Assembly (NCBI RefSeq): GCF_016918735.1
Contig: NZ_JAFFPR010000060.1
Span: forward strand, 310,001-374,000
Direction of reading: 5' to 3'
DNA: 64,000 bases
Source: Leptospira abararensis
GTDB taxonomy: Bacteria; Spirochaetota; Leptospiria; Leptospirales; Leptospiraceae
Each line of letters starts with the position of its first letter. Within the stretch, counting starts at the first letter, position 1. The notes beneath the pieces are model-generated. The model had not been told where the DNA came from and did not search any database. It saw only the letters and a list, made by a program, of their open reading frames with translations. This document shows positions 39,049 to 48,872 of this stretch, in pieces. The position numbers and the translations under genes were made by a program.

Positions 39049-41166
39049 CTAATATTCGATATTCAGTTCTTTGATTTTTTTATCTAAGGTGTTTCGATTG
39101 ATTCCTAAAAACTTGGCGACACGAGTTTTGGTATAGCGGAACTTTTTCATTGCATATTGGATGAGTCGGGATTCTACTTCGCTGACAACAATTTCCATAG
39201 CACGACCGTCTAGACCATCTAATTGCCCTGGTGTCAATCGTCCTGATCCTAAATCCAAAGGTTCTGCGCCAGATGTGGTTTCCACATGATTGAGTTGAGT
39301 CACTTCTGTAGTGTTTTCTGGTAAATCTTCCAAACTTGCTAAAATATCAGAGAAATCTTCCTCGCTGAGTATTTCGTCCTGAGCAAGAACAACCGCTCGT
39401 TCAATTACATTTTCCAACTCACGAACGTTACCTGGCCAACGATATTTCAAAAGAAGTTTGGATGCTTCCCGAGATATACCCTTAATTACTTTATTATTAT
39501 CTTTCGTGTATTTTTCCAAAAAGTGATTCATTAGGAGTGGGATGTCCTCGACTCGATCACGTAACGGTGGTGTGTTGATTTTCACAACATTCAATCGATA
39601 AAAAAGGTCGGCTCTGAACTTTTTCTCAGAAACCAGTTGTTCCAATTCAGCATTGGTTGCGGCAATAATTCTTACATCTACTTTTTTGGCCTTTACAGAT
39701 CCAATTGCTTCAATCTCTCGCTCTTGCAAAACACGAAGTAACTTGGATTGTAGATTTAAATCCATTTCACCAATCTCATCTAGAAAAATGGTTCCTGTAT
39801 CTGCCAATTCAAACTTCCCTTTTTTATCAGTCACCGCACCGGTAAAGGATCCTTTTTTATGACCAAAAAGTTCGCTTTCTAATAAGTTCTCTGGAATAGC
39901 CGCACAGTTAATTTTGATAAATGGATTTTCAGAACGAGAACTATTGTAATGAATCGCATTGGCAATCATCTCTTTTCCTGTTCCCGATTCTCCTGTGATT
40001 AAAACTGATGCTCTTGAATCCGCAACCAGCTGGATTTTTTCAAACATCTTCTCCATACTTGCTGCTTTTCCAATGAGAGATCCAAACTTATATTTATTCT
40101 TTAGTTCTCTTTTGAGTTGGATATTTTCACGAGAAATTTCTTTTTTGGCTTCTTCTACCAAATTCTGAATTTTAATCGATTGAGAGATGATGGATGCAAC
40201 TACTTGCAAAAAGTCTAAAAACGATTTTAAATCCGTATGTTTGTTTTGGACAATAAATGCATTCACAACACCTAACATAGTTTGTTCGCTAAGTATCGGT
40301 GCACACAACAAACTTACGTTATGTGGATCATGTTTAAAATGTGATAAATATCCAACTCGATTTAAAAAGTCTGGGTGACTTGCGACAGATTCGATGATGA
40401 TCGGTTCCCCAGATTCATATACTTTTCCAGTGATTCCTTCTCCCGGCTGGTAACTTCCTTTATCAATTTCTTCTGGTGATAGACCTGAAGCTGCAACGAT
40501 ACGAAGTAATCCTTCTTCTTTATTAAATAATACGATACTCCCTTTTTCTAAACGCAGGGATTTTTCCATAGTGACCATAATCGAATCAAAAACTTCGTTT
40601 TGGTCTAATGTGGAACTAACCACTTTGGAAATCTCAATGAGGGTTGCCTGGATTTTAGTTCTTTGTTCTAAACTACGAATAGTTTGTAGATTTTTAAAAA
40701 TTTGTCCGGCTTGGTTTGCAAGGACACTGACTATTTCTAACATCTCTGCTGTGAATGCATTCAGGCGATTTGAATCGAGTGAGATGACACCGATGATGTC
40801 GTCTTCTACGATCATGGGTGCAACTAACTCTGATTTGATTTCTTCTTTTACCTGGATGTAGTCTGGATCTTTTGAAACATCGTTAACGAGTTTTGCTTTC
40901 CCGGTAGAGGCTGCCATCCCCGTAATCCCTTGCCCAATTTTGAGTTTGGTTTCACGAAGCAACTGTTGGTTCATTCCCCGTGAGGTGACTGCATCTAAAA
41001 CCCCATGTTTTTCATCGATGAGCATTAGGGATCCCGATTCCACACCGCAGATTTGGATGCATCGATCCAAAATGAGCTCAAGAAGCCCGTCCGGGTCTTG
41101 GGTAGAATTCATAGCAGTGGCTACTTCATGGATGGATTGGATGGGATTAAATTTTTTCACGCTCAT
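39049..41166 (-). CDS. GAF-GAF sigma-54-dependent transcriptional activator
   Basis: Protein of 705 residues. Two N-terminal GAF domains (about 15-160 and 175-330) probably bind a small ligand or signal. The AAA+ domain (about 360-600) has Walker A GESGTGKE, a sigma-54 loop GSFTGA (Ser replaces the second-position Ala of GAFTGA), Walker [12 protein letters not shown] and the Arg finger region. A Fis-type helix-turn-helix ([18 protein letters not shown]) ends the protein. No receiver domain, so it is not a classical two-component regulator. Target genes are not evident. It is divergent from the phosphatase at 41414. Confidence 0.92.
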   Translation of the reverse strand: MSVKKFNPIQSIHEVATAMNSTQDPDGLLELILDRCIQICGVESGSLMLIDEKHGVLDAVTSRGMNQQLLRETKLKIGQGITGMAASTGKAKLVNDVSKDPDYIQVKEEIKSELVAPMIVEDDIIGVISLDSNRLNAFTAEMLEIVSVLANQAGQIFKNLQTIRSLEQRTKIQATLIEISKVVSSTLDQNEVFDSIMVTMEKSLRLEKGSIVLFNKEEGLLRIVAASGLSPEEIDKGSYQPGEGITGKVYESGEPIIIESVASHPDFLNRVGYLSHFKHDPHNVSLLCAPILSEQTMLGVVNAFIVQNKHTDLKSFLDFLQVVASIISQSIKIQNLVEEAKKEISRENIQLKRELKNKYKFGSLIGKAASMEKMFEKIQLVADSRASVLITGESGTGKEMIANAIHYNSSRSENPFIKINCAAIPENLLESELFGHKKGSFTGAVTDKKGKFELADTGTIFLDEIGEMDLNLQSKLLRVLQEREIEAIGSVKAKKVDVRIIAATNAELEQLVSEKKFRADLFYRLNVVKINTPPLRDRVEDIPLLMNHFLEKYTKDNNKVIKGISREASKLLLKYRWPGNVRELENVIERAVVLAQDEILSEEDFSDILASLEDLPENTTEVTQLNHVETTSGAEPLDLGSGRLTPGQLDGLDGRAMEIVVSEVESRLIQYAMKKFRYTKTRVAKFLGINRNTLDKKIKELNIEY

Positions 41167-41413
41167 AGTTCTTGCTCTTTAGTATTACGCTCTGCCTCGA
41201 AAGAATACAGAAAAACATTGTTAGTGACCAATACACTATGCTTATTTAATAAACAAATAAACCATTTTTTAATCATATCTACCGACATCCTTTCGATTTC
41301 TGCAGAAAAAACAACATTTGCTTATAGATTAAGCATGAATCGTACCAGGTTTCTCTGATCTGACGGAAATTCTTGTAGCTTATGAAAAAAGAAATCGAAT
41401 ACCTTGGCTTAGG

Positions 41414-43342
41414 ATGAACCGAGAGCCCAATGATGACCGGATTTGTTTGCTCTGTGCCGAATCTCAGGTTCCCAACGGGATCACAAAGGATGGCCGTTTT
41501 TTCTGCCAGACCTGTGATCGGGAATGGATTTTAGAAAAACGAAAAATTCCAAGAATTGGAAAAAACATCCTAAGTTCAAAAGAGAAAACAGAATTTCTTT
41601 TGGACAATCTCTCTCTCTTCAATTCTTCCATGGGTTTGGAAGAATTAATGCAAAGATTTACTGAACTCATCTCTGTGCGTTTGAAACGTGATAAGGTTGC
41701 AGTCTTTATCACCAATCTAGAATTAGGTGAGATTAAGCTTGCTTATTATTCGAGTCGACAAAGAACATTACAAAGAGCCATCAAACGAATCACTTTAGAT
41801 TATGATTTGAGTTATGGAGTTTTGATTGAAGCAATGGCGAAAGGAGAGTCTTGTTTCTATAAATTCTCTGAACAAAGCCATCCATTCTACCAATTTTATT
41901 CAAAACTTACAGGAACAAAATCGCAACTAGTCATTCCTATTCTTTATGCCAATACGGCAGTAGGAATGGTCACCATCGATTACGAGGAAGAAGATTATTC
42001 AGACTTTCTGGAAGACCAAGAAATTTTGCAACTTGTAGTGGGCCAATTTGCAGTTTCACTACGAAATTCTCTTTTATTTTCTAAATCGGAAAACCAATCC
42101 AAAAACTTTCAAAGTTTGCATACAGCAGCACTTACCCTTAGCCAACTCTATTTAAATAATCACGATGAAATGATCCGTATGATTCTTTTAACGCTTTCAG
42201 GAATTGTGGAATCGTCTTTGACCTGCCTTATCGAAAGAACGAGCGATTCTTCCAAAGCGAAAGTATTCAAACTCTATCGGGATTTAGACAACCACCAAAT
42301 CCAGACAAAGACAGAAATTATCGATGTAGACAAAATCATATCTCTATTACAAACAAATGAAACCATTACGCTTAGTCCAATTACCAATTCTAGTTTGACA
42401 AACCTCGAGATCGAAGGTAAAGAATCCATAATTTTTCCACTCATTTTGGAAAACGGAACCAGTTGTGTTTTTGTCCTCACCAAACAAGAAAATCGATTCC
42501 CGCAGGATGAAATCGAAGCCCTCAATGCGTTCGTTTCCTTAGCTAGAATCACTATGGAAAATTCCAATTTATATCAAAACCTTTCCAATAAAGAAAGGTT
42601 GGAAAAAGAAATTGAAATTGCAAAAGAAATCCAAAGTACCCTCTTACCTAGAAAAGCTCCAGAAGCCGAAGGGTTTTCTTTCGGTGGTTTTATGGTACCT
42701 GCGCGAGGAATTGGCGGAGACTACTATGATTTTATATTATCACCTAACAGAAATGAGCTGTTTATTTGTATTGGAGATGTAAGTGGAAAAGGTGTTGCCG
42801 CAGGCCTTGTTATGGCAACGGTCAGAACTATTCTGCACTCCCTTGTCCGCGTAAAAGATTCTCCTTGGGAGATCTTAAACGACATCAATAACTACCTCTA
42901 TACTAGTTATAAGGAAGCCATCACTCCTCGGTTTATGAGTATGATTTTACTCAGGTGGAATCTCATTACCGGAGAGGTCCAGTATTCGGGTGCTGGGCAT
43001 GGAAATTTTTATCACTACAATTCAGAATCGAATTCTCTCTCTATCATCGAAACAGAAGGTGTAATCCTAGGAATCCAACCTGATATTTCCTCCTTCCGCA
43101 ATGAATCTAAATTGCGATTTCATTCGGGTGACACCATATTATTGTACACAGATGGAGTGACAGAAGCACGAAACGCTTCGGGAACACAGTTTGGAGAACC
43201 CAAACTCAAATCTAATTTTTTTTCCTTTATCTCACTAGAGCCAAAAAACATACTCGAGAAGATCTATTCAGAACTAAAAGAATTTGTCAAAGAACAGGAA
43301 CAACACGATGATATCACTATGGTGGCAGTAAGGAAGATATGA
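41414..43342 (+). CDS. GAF-SpoIIE-type PP2C phosphatase with N-terminal Cys4 motif
   Basis: Protein of 642 residues. The first 40 residues have two Cys pairs (CLLC at 11-14 and CQTC at 34-37), a likely zinc ribbon. Two GAF-like regions follow (about 60-220 and 230-390), then a coiled coil. The SpoIIE/PP2C domain has RGIGGDYYDF, IGDVSGKGVAAGLVM, SGAGHGNFYHY, YTDGVTEARN and HDDITMVAVRK, all metal and active-site motifs. It should dephosphorylate an anti-anti-sigma or similar protein. The stop overlaps the tilS start by 4 bp (ATGA), so translation is coupled. Confidence 0.9.
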   Translation: MNREPNDDRICLLCAESQVPNGITKDGRFFCQTCDREWILEKRKIPRIGKNILSSKEKTEFLLDNLSLFNSSMGLEELMQRFTELISVRLKRDKVAVFITNLELGEIKLAYYSSRQRTLQRAIKRITLDYDLSYGVLIEAMAKGESCFYKFSEQSHPFYQFYSKLTGTKSQLVIPILYANTAVGMVTIDYEEEDYSDFLEDQEILQLVVGQFAVSLRNSLLFSKSENQSKNFQSLHTAALTLSQLYLNNHDEMIRMILLTLSGIVESSLTCLIERTSDSSKAKVFKLYRDLDNHQIQTKTEIIDVDKIISLLQTNETITLSPITNSSLTNLEIEGKESIIFPLILENGTSCVFVLTKQENRFPQDEIEALNAFVSLARITMENSNLYQNLSNKERLEKEIEIAKEIQSTLLPRKAPEAEGFSFGGFMVPARGIGGDYYDFILSPNRNELFICIGDVSGKGVAAGLVMATVRTILHSLVRVKDSPWEILNDINNYLYTSYKEAITPRFMSMILLRWNLITGEVQYSGAGHGNFYHYNSESNSLSIIETEGVILGIQPDISSFRNESKLRFHSGDTILLYTDGVTEARNASGTQFGEPKLKSNFFSFISLEPKNILEKIYSELKEFVKEQEQHDDITMVAVRKI

Positions 43343-44639
43343 TCCCGGAAATCCCCACTTCTATTACAAAACTTTTCGAAACTGCCTTAGCCAGAATGGG
43401 TACAAAGGTCCCCAAAGTCTGGGCAGAAAACAAAACCCAGTTTCTCATTGCCTATTCTGGGGGGAAAGACTCCTCAATTCTCGTTTTGTTTTTTAAATAT
43501 TTAAAAGAAACATATCAAATCCAAACACCCACTCTGTTTTATTTGTCCCATGGAATTCGTTCCATCGAAACTGAAGAAAAAGAATTATTTCAATTCCTGA
43601 AATCTACAGAATTCCCTTTTCATTTTGTAAAAAAAAAATCCCAAATCTATCTCTCAAACTAAAAAAAGGCTTAGAAGAAACGGGAAGGCTAGTTCGTTAC
43701 CACGAGCTTAAAAAAATTACCGATAGAATTCCTGCCATTATCCTCACTGGACATCATTGTAGGGACTATACAGAATCCATCTTTTTGCACCTAACGAGAG
43801 GAGGTGGTAAAAAAGCATTTTATACTCTTCCTCCATTTGATGGAGAACGTTTTTTACCTTTAGTTTTTTTTGAAGATAAAGAGTTAGACTTACTCTACGA
43901 GTTTGTATTGAACAACATGAAAGTTTTTGAAGATGAATCCAACAAAGATCCAATCTACAAACGAAATCGAATTCGAATGGACTTACTCCCTATATTAGAA
44001 AAAGAAAATTGGAACTTTCACAAAACCTATTGGAATTTTCATGACCGTTCTCAACTTAATTTACAGTTTGATTTAAAAAAAGAATCCGTTTCTAAACAAG
44101 AACCTCATATCTTTCGTATCCCCCACGAAACATGGACAAGCCTCAATTTATCATCCAAAAAAGAACTGATTGATTTTCATTTAACGTTACTCGGGCATTA
44201 TCCTTTATACAAATCTGGATTTGATAATTTTCATCTTCAATCAGAAGGGGAAAGAGCTTTTTTAGAAAATAAAAACTGTTTTTTATACAAATCAAAGTTT
44301 GGTGATCTTTTCATTATTGATAAAAAATCCCCAGCATTTAAAAAAGCAGTCTCCCATCGGGATGGGGATACTCTTTGTATTGAATGGAATCAAAACAGGT
44401 TCAAACTTTCTGATCCAACCGAAAAATACAGTCTTGGATCTTGGCACCACGGTCAAAAAATTCAAATTCGCTCTGGAAATAAGGAAATTTCTGAATGTAT
44501 GAGGGAAAACGGAATTCCTTTTTTCTTAAGAACCTACATTCCTATTCTCTATTTTGATGGAGAACCGATCCAAATTTTGTTTTCTCTCTTTTCGAAAAGC
44601 GAAAAGAATTATCCGAAACGAATCTATCTAGAAAGGTGA
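43339..44639 (+). CDS. tilS: tRNA(Ile)-lysidine synthase TilS, split by a one-base frameshift
   Basis: TilS converts the wobble C of the CAU-anticodon Ile tRNA to lysidine, an essential step for reading AUA. The first frame (43339-43662, 107 residues) has the PP-loop AYSGGKDSS. It stops after an A10 tract at 43629-43638. In the -1 frame the sequence continues at once with KIPNLSLKLKKGLEETG, then TGHHCRDYTESIFLHLTRGGG (the HHxxDxxET-like motif). It runs to 44639, ending in the C-terminal domain RENGIPFFLRTYIPILYFDGE. Joined length is 433 residues, normal for TilS. Because the gene is essential, slippage at A10, a phase-variable tract or a sequencing error are more likely than loss. It is coupled to the phosphatase gene upstream and is 5 bp from engB. 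Confidence 0.88.
43629..43638 (+). other. A10 tract at the tilS frame break
   Basis: Ten A residues in the codons GTA AAA AAA AAA. Reading one base back, or inserting one A, restores the full tilS frame. AAA AAA AAA is a known slippery sequence for both polymerase and ribosome. Confidence 0.85.
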
Positions 44640-44644
44640 GCTAG

Positions 44645-45277
44645 ATGCACAAGTATTCCAAAGAAATTCCCTTTCCGGAAACTAAATTCTTCACTTCCAT
44701 TGCCAATCTAAATGAAAAAGAAGAATTGGATTCGATTCCTTCCATCGCCTTTATGGGAAGGTCCAATTCTGGTAAGTCCAGTTTACTGAATGCACTCTCA
44801 AACCATAGAGGACTTGCCAAAGTTTCTAGAACTCCAGGGAAAACGAAACTCATCAATATTTTCAGAACTAGAGAAGGATTTAACCTTGTCGACTTACCTG
44901 GGTTTGGTTATTCAAAAGCTTCTCACAAAGAACACAAAGATATGATGAAACTATTGGAAGGTTTTTTGAACACTTGGAGACATTTGAAAATTCTATTTAT
45001 CCTTTGTGATTCACAAAGAGAATTTCCAGAAGAAGAACTTTCAACGATAGAAGTTGCTATGGAGAAAAAAATCAAACCTGTGGTGATCCGAACTAAAATA
45101 GACAAACTGAACCAAAGTGAACAACACCGGGTTCGCACAGAGATGGAAGCTGCAATGAATGAAATTGGGATTCCGTTTCGAGTGTTTTATCTTTCCGCGA
45201 CGACAGGAAGGGGTGTGGGTGAGTTACGTGAGTTTATAGTAGAAAATATGATAGATCAAACAAAGGTGTCTAAGTAA
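44645..45277 (+). CDS. engB: Ribosome biogenesis GTPase EngB (YsxC/YihA)
   Basis: GTPase of 210 residues that assists large-subunit ribosome assembly. The G1 motif GRSNSGKSSL (about 36-45), G2 with RTPGKTKLINIF (about 61-72), G3 DLPGFGY (about 81-87), G4 TKID (about 149-152) and G5 SATTG (about 182-186) are all present. The length is typical. It follows tilS by 5 bp and probably depends on the same transcript. Its last 22 bp overlap the end of the convergent metallopeptidase gene. Confidence 0.95.
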   Translation: MHKYSKEIPFPETKFFTSIANLNEKEELDSIPSIAFMGRSNSGKSSLLNALSNHRGLAKVSRTPGKTKLINIFRTREGFNLVDLPGFGYSKASHKEHKDMMKLLEGFLNTWRHLKILFILCDSQREFPEEELSTIEVAMEKKIKPVVIRTKIDKLNQSEQHRVRTEMEAAMNEIGIPFRVFYLSATTGRGVGELREFIVENMIDQTKVSK

Positions 45278-45969
45278 TTCCCTGAATTTGATTCGGTCTG
45301 AATACTCATCATTCCAAATAAATTAGAAGTCATCATTTTACGGAAGTCCGTGAGCAAAGCAAACGTTTCTCTTAGTTGTTCTTTCACTCGGATCAGTCTT
45401 ACTTCTTCTTCCAAACGTTTTTTTTCCGATTCAATTTCTTTCAATCTTTCAGCCGACTGAACATCAGAGGATGACTTTTTTGTTTTCTCAGATTCTAGTC
45501 GTGTTTCGAGTTCTTTAATTTTAGATTCCAATTCTTTTTCATGCGATTTTTGCATTAACTCTTTGGGATTTAATTTTGTTTTCTCTTTTGCATTGGCTTT
45601 TTTATCTTCTTCCTCTTTTAATTGGAAAAGATCCTTGATGGACTTTCCATCCGAATAAGGAGTGAGTGTGGAATCTTCTTCTGCATTCGATTTTGGGCGA
45701 GTGACTGCTTGGGTTTCCCCACTCACAGCCACCATCCGACCATCTCTTAACTCATAATTGATTTTGACTTGAACCGACTGAACATCTCGCCCTTCTTGGA
45801 AGGCTTCATTTTTGAATTCGGCTGCATGTCCGAGTTCATGTGAAATGACATGCAAAGCGGAAAGGGATTCCGGGGAACTTTCCAATTGTCCATGACCAAC
45901 ATAGTTCACCCGGCGATCTTTTAAAAGATCTACATTCATACGATTGAATGGGGACTCGTCGATTCTCAT
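45256..45969 (-). CDS. SprA-like putative zinc metallopeptidase with coiled coil
   Basis: Protein of 237 residues. An HExxH motif (HVISHELGHAAEF, about residues 40-52) is the zinc-binding and catalytic site of gluzincin-type peptidases. The surrounding sequence (VQVKINYELRDGRMVAVSGETQAV) fits the SprA-related putative metalloprotease family. A long, highly charged coiled coil (about 130-205) follows. No signal peptide is visible, so localisation is unclear. Its gene converges with engB and overlaps it by 22 bp. Confidence 0.65.
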   Translation of the reverse strand: MRIDESPFNRMNVDLLKDRRVNYVGHGQLESSPESLSALHVISHELGHAAEFKNEAFQEGRDVQSVQVKINYELRDGRMVAVSGETQAVTRPKSNAEEDSTLTPYSDGKSIKDLFQLKEEEDKKANAKEKTKLNPKELMQKSHEKELESKIKELETRLESEKTKKSSSDVQSAERLKEIESEKKRLEEEVRLIRVKEQLRETFALLTDFRKMMTSNLFGMMSIQTESNSGNYLDTFV

Positions 45970-46048
45970 GGAAACCTCACCACCTATTGGGTACTTCGGT
46001 TTGTCTTTAGAAAATATTAGTAAGAAATTGGATTTTTGGAAAGCGAAA

Positions 46049-46072
46049 ACTCTCCTGGAGGGCCAGGAGAGT
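46049..46072 (-). terminator. Terminator of the DUF1566 lipoprotein gene
   Basis: ACTCTCCTGG (46049-46058) and CCAGGAGAGT (46063-46072) form a perfect 10-bp stem with a 4-nt loop. On the minus strand the stem is followed by TTTT (complement of 46046-46049). It lies 27 bp after the stop of the minus-strand lipoprotein gene. Confidence 0.75.
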
Positions 46073-46098
46073 GAGTGAAAATGGTTGTTATCTAGAGG

Positions 46099-46782
46099 CT
46101 ACGGGCCTGTTCGAATGCAACGGACATAATTCCTTTGTGTTTTCACAACATTTCTTTGGACCCCATAAGACTGTCTGTCAAAAGAAATGGCATAGGCAGT
46201 TTCTCCTGGAAGGTCTTCACTATTGGACCAAGCAGTCCAATAGTCCTCTTCCTGAGTGGAAGGGAAGAATTGGAGAGTGGCCGCTCTACCAGGAATCACT
46301 AATCTTTGGTATTCGATTGCGGTAGGAACTCTCCAAGTGGCGCCTAAAAAATTGCTGTTTTGGCAAGCACCATACAATTCGCTGGAACCCAAAATTCCTA
46401 TGGAAGAAAAACCTTGGATCACCTGCGGAAACGAAACCGAATTACAAGCATGTGTATTGGAATCACAAAAGGCAACTTGAGCAGCTCCTGCTCGGGCGGA
46501 ATCATAAGGATTGAAGATCGAACCTTGTGGAGCCCCCAAACAATCATTAAATCCTGCACGATAGACTTGCCCATGTGTACATTTTTGCCAAATTAAATTG
46601 GCTACAGTGTCTGTAATGGTTCCGTTTCCATTGTCACGAAGACTTTGGTTAGCGATAAGGCCAGCAAATAGCTGGTTAGTTTCTTCCGGGCTTAAACCGT
46701 AGACATCTTCTACCGGCTTCATTTCACAATTCATGAAAAAAGATAAGACCAAAAGAGCGAAACAATATTGAATTTTTTTCAT
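46099..46782 (-). CDS. DUF1566 lipoprotein
   Basis: Protein of 227 residues from the ATG 46782, which gives a lipoprotein leader (KKIQYCFALLVLSFFMNC) with Cys at about 19. AGGAGGG lies 10 bp before this ATG. The frame is open further upstream to 46935 but would bury the leader and overlap the previous gene. Body motifs are DNGNGTITDTVANLIWQKC, WRVPTAIEYQRLV and YWTAWSNSED, the signature of DUF1566 (fimbrial/lectin-like FGE-related fold). Envelope-exposed protein of unknown function. It follows the Omp85-like gene by 13 bp, in one operon. Confidence 0.82.
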   Translation of the reverse strand: MKKIQYCFALLVLSFFMNCEMKPVEDVYGLSPEETNQLFAGLIANQSLRDNGNGTITDTVANLIWQKCTHGQVYRAGFNDCLGAPQGSIFNPYDSARAGAAQVAFCDSNTHACNSVSFPQVIQGFSSIGILGSSELYGACQNSNFLGATWRVPTAIEYQRLVIPGRAATLQFFPSTQEEDYWTAWSNSEDLPGETAYAISFDRQSYGVQRNVVKTQRNYVRCIRTGP

Positions 46783-46795
46783 AAGCTCTGCCCTC

Positions 46796-48283
46796 CTAAA
46801 ATATATGGTTAAAGTTAATGAAAGTTTGTCTATCTTCATTCGAAATCGCATGATCAAAATAGATAACAGTTGCTTGGTTCCACGGAATTCGTAGACCAAC
46901 CCCTCGAGAGTGTTTGTAGTTTTTAAGATTTGCATCTTCCGTGCGATCCCATACTCGACCTACATCGTAGAATGGAACCAATTGAAAGTCAAAGTGTTGT
47001 CCACCAAATTCTGCTTCTGCGAACTTCCAACGAATTTCAAAGTTAGCAAATGCCATGGTTTGACCCACAAAACGATCTTGTTTGTAACCACGGATGGTCG
47101 TTCTACCACCAAGACCAGATTGATTTACTTCTGTTCCCCACATATTACGATATTCGTAGAAAGGTGCATCCCCATTGGTTTGGATCATAGTTCCCCGAGC
47201 AGCAAGGACAAACTTTTCTAAAATTTCAGGGGGTTTATTTGTAAACCATTGGACGGGGCTTATGAAAATACGACCCGAAACTAAGTTCTTATTGAATTCC
47301 GATGTTGAACCAATGGCCTTAGTAGACCGTTCATGAGTGTATTCTAAAAACACTCCACGGTTTGGATCTGGTTCAAAGTCGCGTGTATCAAATACAATCC
47401 CTGCACGAACCGTATTCGTATAACCACCGTTAATGCCTCTAATTTTTCCATCTTTATCTTCGCGGGTTAACTTTGTTTCCCCTTGTGGAGTTCCAAAAGT
47501 ACGATCCACATCCAGAAGACCTAGAATTCCGTCCGCAGGTCCTAATTGTGCATCGTTATACTTACCATCATAACGACGAATGATTTGTTTGGAGAGACGA
47601 ATACCCGTTACTGCACGAAGTGTTCCTCCGAAGAAGGAGTATTCACCAGAGGTGCTAAAGTTAGGATTTTCAATGTCATAACGATTGTATCTATGATCAC
47701 TGACGATAGGAGCTTCCCCAGAACCGGCATCCCCTTGTCGGCGATAGTTTAAATTGTCCTCATAATCGGCAAAAGGAGCATTCCGTCTGATTTGACCATT
47801 GGGATCATTTCGTTCTAAATAAGAAAGGGGTTGGAGAGTATTTTCCCCGATTCCAAAGAAAAGAGAGTTTGGATTTCGTTCATAGACTAAATCCGCACGG
47901 AGCCTCCATTTGGTATCGAAGATATATGGTGCATCGATACTCAATTGGTGGTAGGGAGCCCGTTTTGTTGTATTAAAATACTGAGCAAAGACCCTGACAC
48001 GGTAAGGTGTATATTCAAACATTGGGGATGTTTTTGCCCCGTTGTAAAAATAGAGCACGCGGGCCCCATACCCCACTCCCACATTGGGATCAGAGTTGAT
48101 GAGAGGAAGGCCAGTAAAGTAACCCCCCTCTTTTTTATTCTTAAAATCCCTCTCGCTCAATCTCCTTTTTTCAGAGATCTCGAACGGAAGGTCGGTACGA
48201 GGTTGACGTTCCTGACCGAAAACCCCGTGAAAAAACGAAAAAAACAACAGAAGTGCAAAACTTCTTAAAATATGATTGTACAT
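46796..48283 (-). CDS. Omp85-like outer-membrane barrel (DUF5982 / BamA-TamA family)
   Basis: Protein of 495 residues with a signal peptide (about 1-23). The N-terminal element (LSERDFKNKKEGGYFTGLPLI) is the DUF5982 signature, followed by a long barrel (NVGVGYGARVLYFYNG onward). The terminal part has the Omp85 motif pattern GGRTTIRGYKQDRF (the VRGY-like loop, about 395-408) and ends in Phe. No POTRA repeats are present, so it is unlikely to be the main BamA. It may act as a specialised translocator or a porin-like outer-membrane protein. Its gene lies 13 bp upstream of the DUF1566 lipoprotein, which could be a partner or client. Confidence 0.82.
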   Translation of the reverse strand: MYNHILRSFALLLFFSFFHGVFGQERQPRTDLPFEISEKRRLSERDFKNKKEGGYFTGLPLINSDPNVGVGYGARVLYFYNGAKTSPMFEYTPYRVRVFAQYFNTTKRAPYHQLSIDAPYIFDTKWRLRADLVYERNPNSLFFGIGENTLQPLSYLERNDPNGQIRRNAPFADYEDNLNYRRQGDAGSGEAPIVSDHRYNRYDIENPNFSTSGEYSFFGGTLRAVTGIRLSKQIIRRYDGKYNDAQLGPADGILGLLDVDRTFGTPQGETKLTREDKDGKIRGINGGYTNTVRAGIVFDTRDFEPDPNRGVFLEYTHERSTKAIGSTSEFNKNLVSGRIFISPVQWFTNKPPEILEKFVLAARGTMIQTNGDAPFYEYRNMWGTEVNQSGLGGRTTIRGYKQDRFVGQTMAFANFEIRWKFAEAEFGGQHFDFQLVPFYDVGRVWDRTEDANLKNYKHSRGVGLRIPWNQATVIYFDHAISNEDRQTFINFNHIF

Positions 48284-48355
48284 TCTCTACCTATCAGCCA
48301 AAGAAACTGCCTTATGGTGGGAAGTTTGAAAAATATGTCAAATAGATTCGAAAAT

Positions 48356-48871
48356 TTATGTTTTTTCCGGTTCGATTCTGTGTAATATGATCAGCACTTC
48401 GTCTTGTTGGACGAGATCGCCTTGCGATTTTCGAATTTCTTCCACACGACAAAGATAAGGTGCCTTAACAGCGTTCTCCATTTTCATTGCTTCCAAAATC
48501 AAAAGTGTCTCCCCCTGTTTGTGTTCCTTTCCCACTTCTGTAGAGATTTGCACCACTTTTCCAGGCATGGGACTTTTGATTTCGGGTGAAGTTTGAGCCC
48601 CACCTTCATACTGACGTTCGGCTAGTTTTCCACTCCAAGTCTCACCTTTCCAATGAAGGAAGAGTTCATTTCTTACTTTAAGATATTGTAATACCGATCC
48701 ATCTTTCATGAGAACGGTTTGTAATGGATTTGTATTGGATGAGTTTGGTTTTTCTTTTACCAAATCTTCTAACTGGAATGAAAAAGAGTCCATCCCCATA
48801 CGAACCCGAACCGAAGATCCACTTACATAAACAGAGGCAGGACCAGATTTTGTTTCAAATAGATAATCCAT
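48356..48871 (-). CDS. Biotin carboxyl carrier subunit of an acyl-CoA carboxylase
   Basis: Protein of 171 residues. The C-terminal biotinyl domain has EAMKMEN (Lys is the biotinylated residue, about 137), preceded by SPMPGKVVQISTEVG, the lipoyl/biotinyl fold. The N-terminal half lacks the Pro/Ala linker seen in AccB and has an unassigned region. This layout fits the carrier of propionyl-, methylcrotonyl- or long-chain acyl-CoA carboxylases rather than housekeeping AccB. It lies 1 bp after the biotin carboxylase gene. Confidence 0.85.
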   Translation of the reverse strand: MDYLFETKSGPASVYVSGSSVRVRMGMDSFSFQLEDLVKEKPNSSNTNPLQTVLMKDGSVLQYLKVRNELFLHWKGETWSGKLAERQYEGGAQTSPEIKSPMPGKVVQISTEVGKEHKQGETLLILEAMKMENAVKAPYLCRVEEIRKSQGDLVQQDEVLIILHRIEPEKT

Positions 48872-48872
48872 A

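Noticed and set aside
46783..46935. 51-codon extension of the DUF1566 lipoprotein
   Set aside because: It overlaps the Omp85-like gene and places the lipoprotein leader inside the protein.
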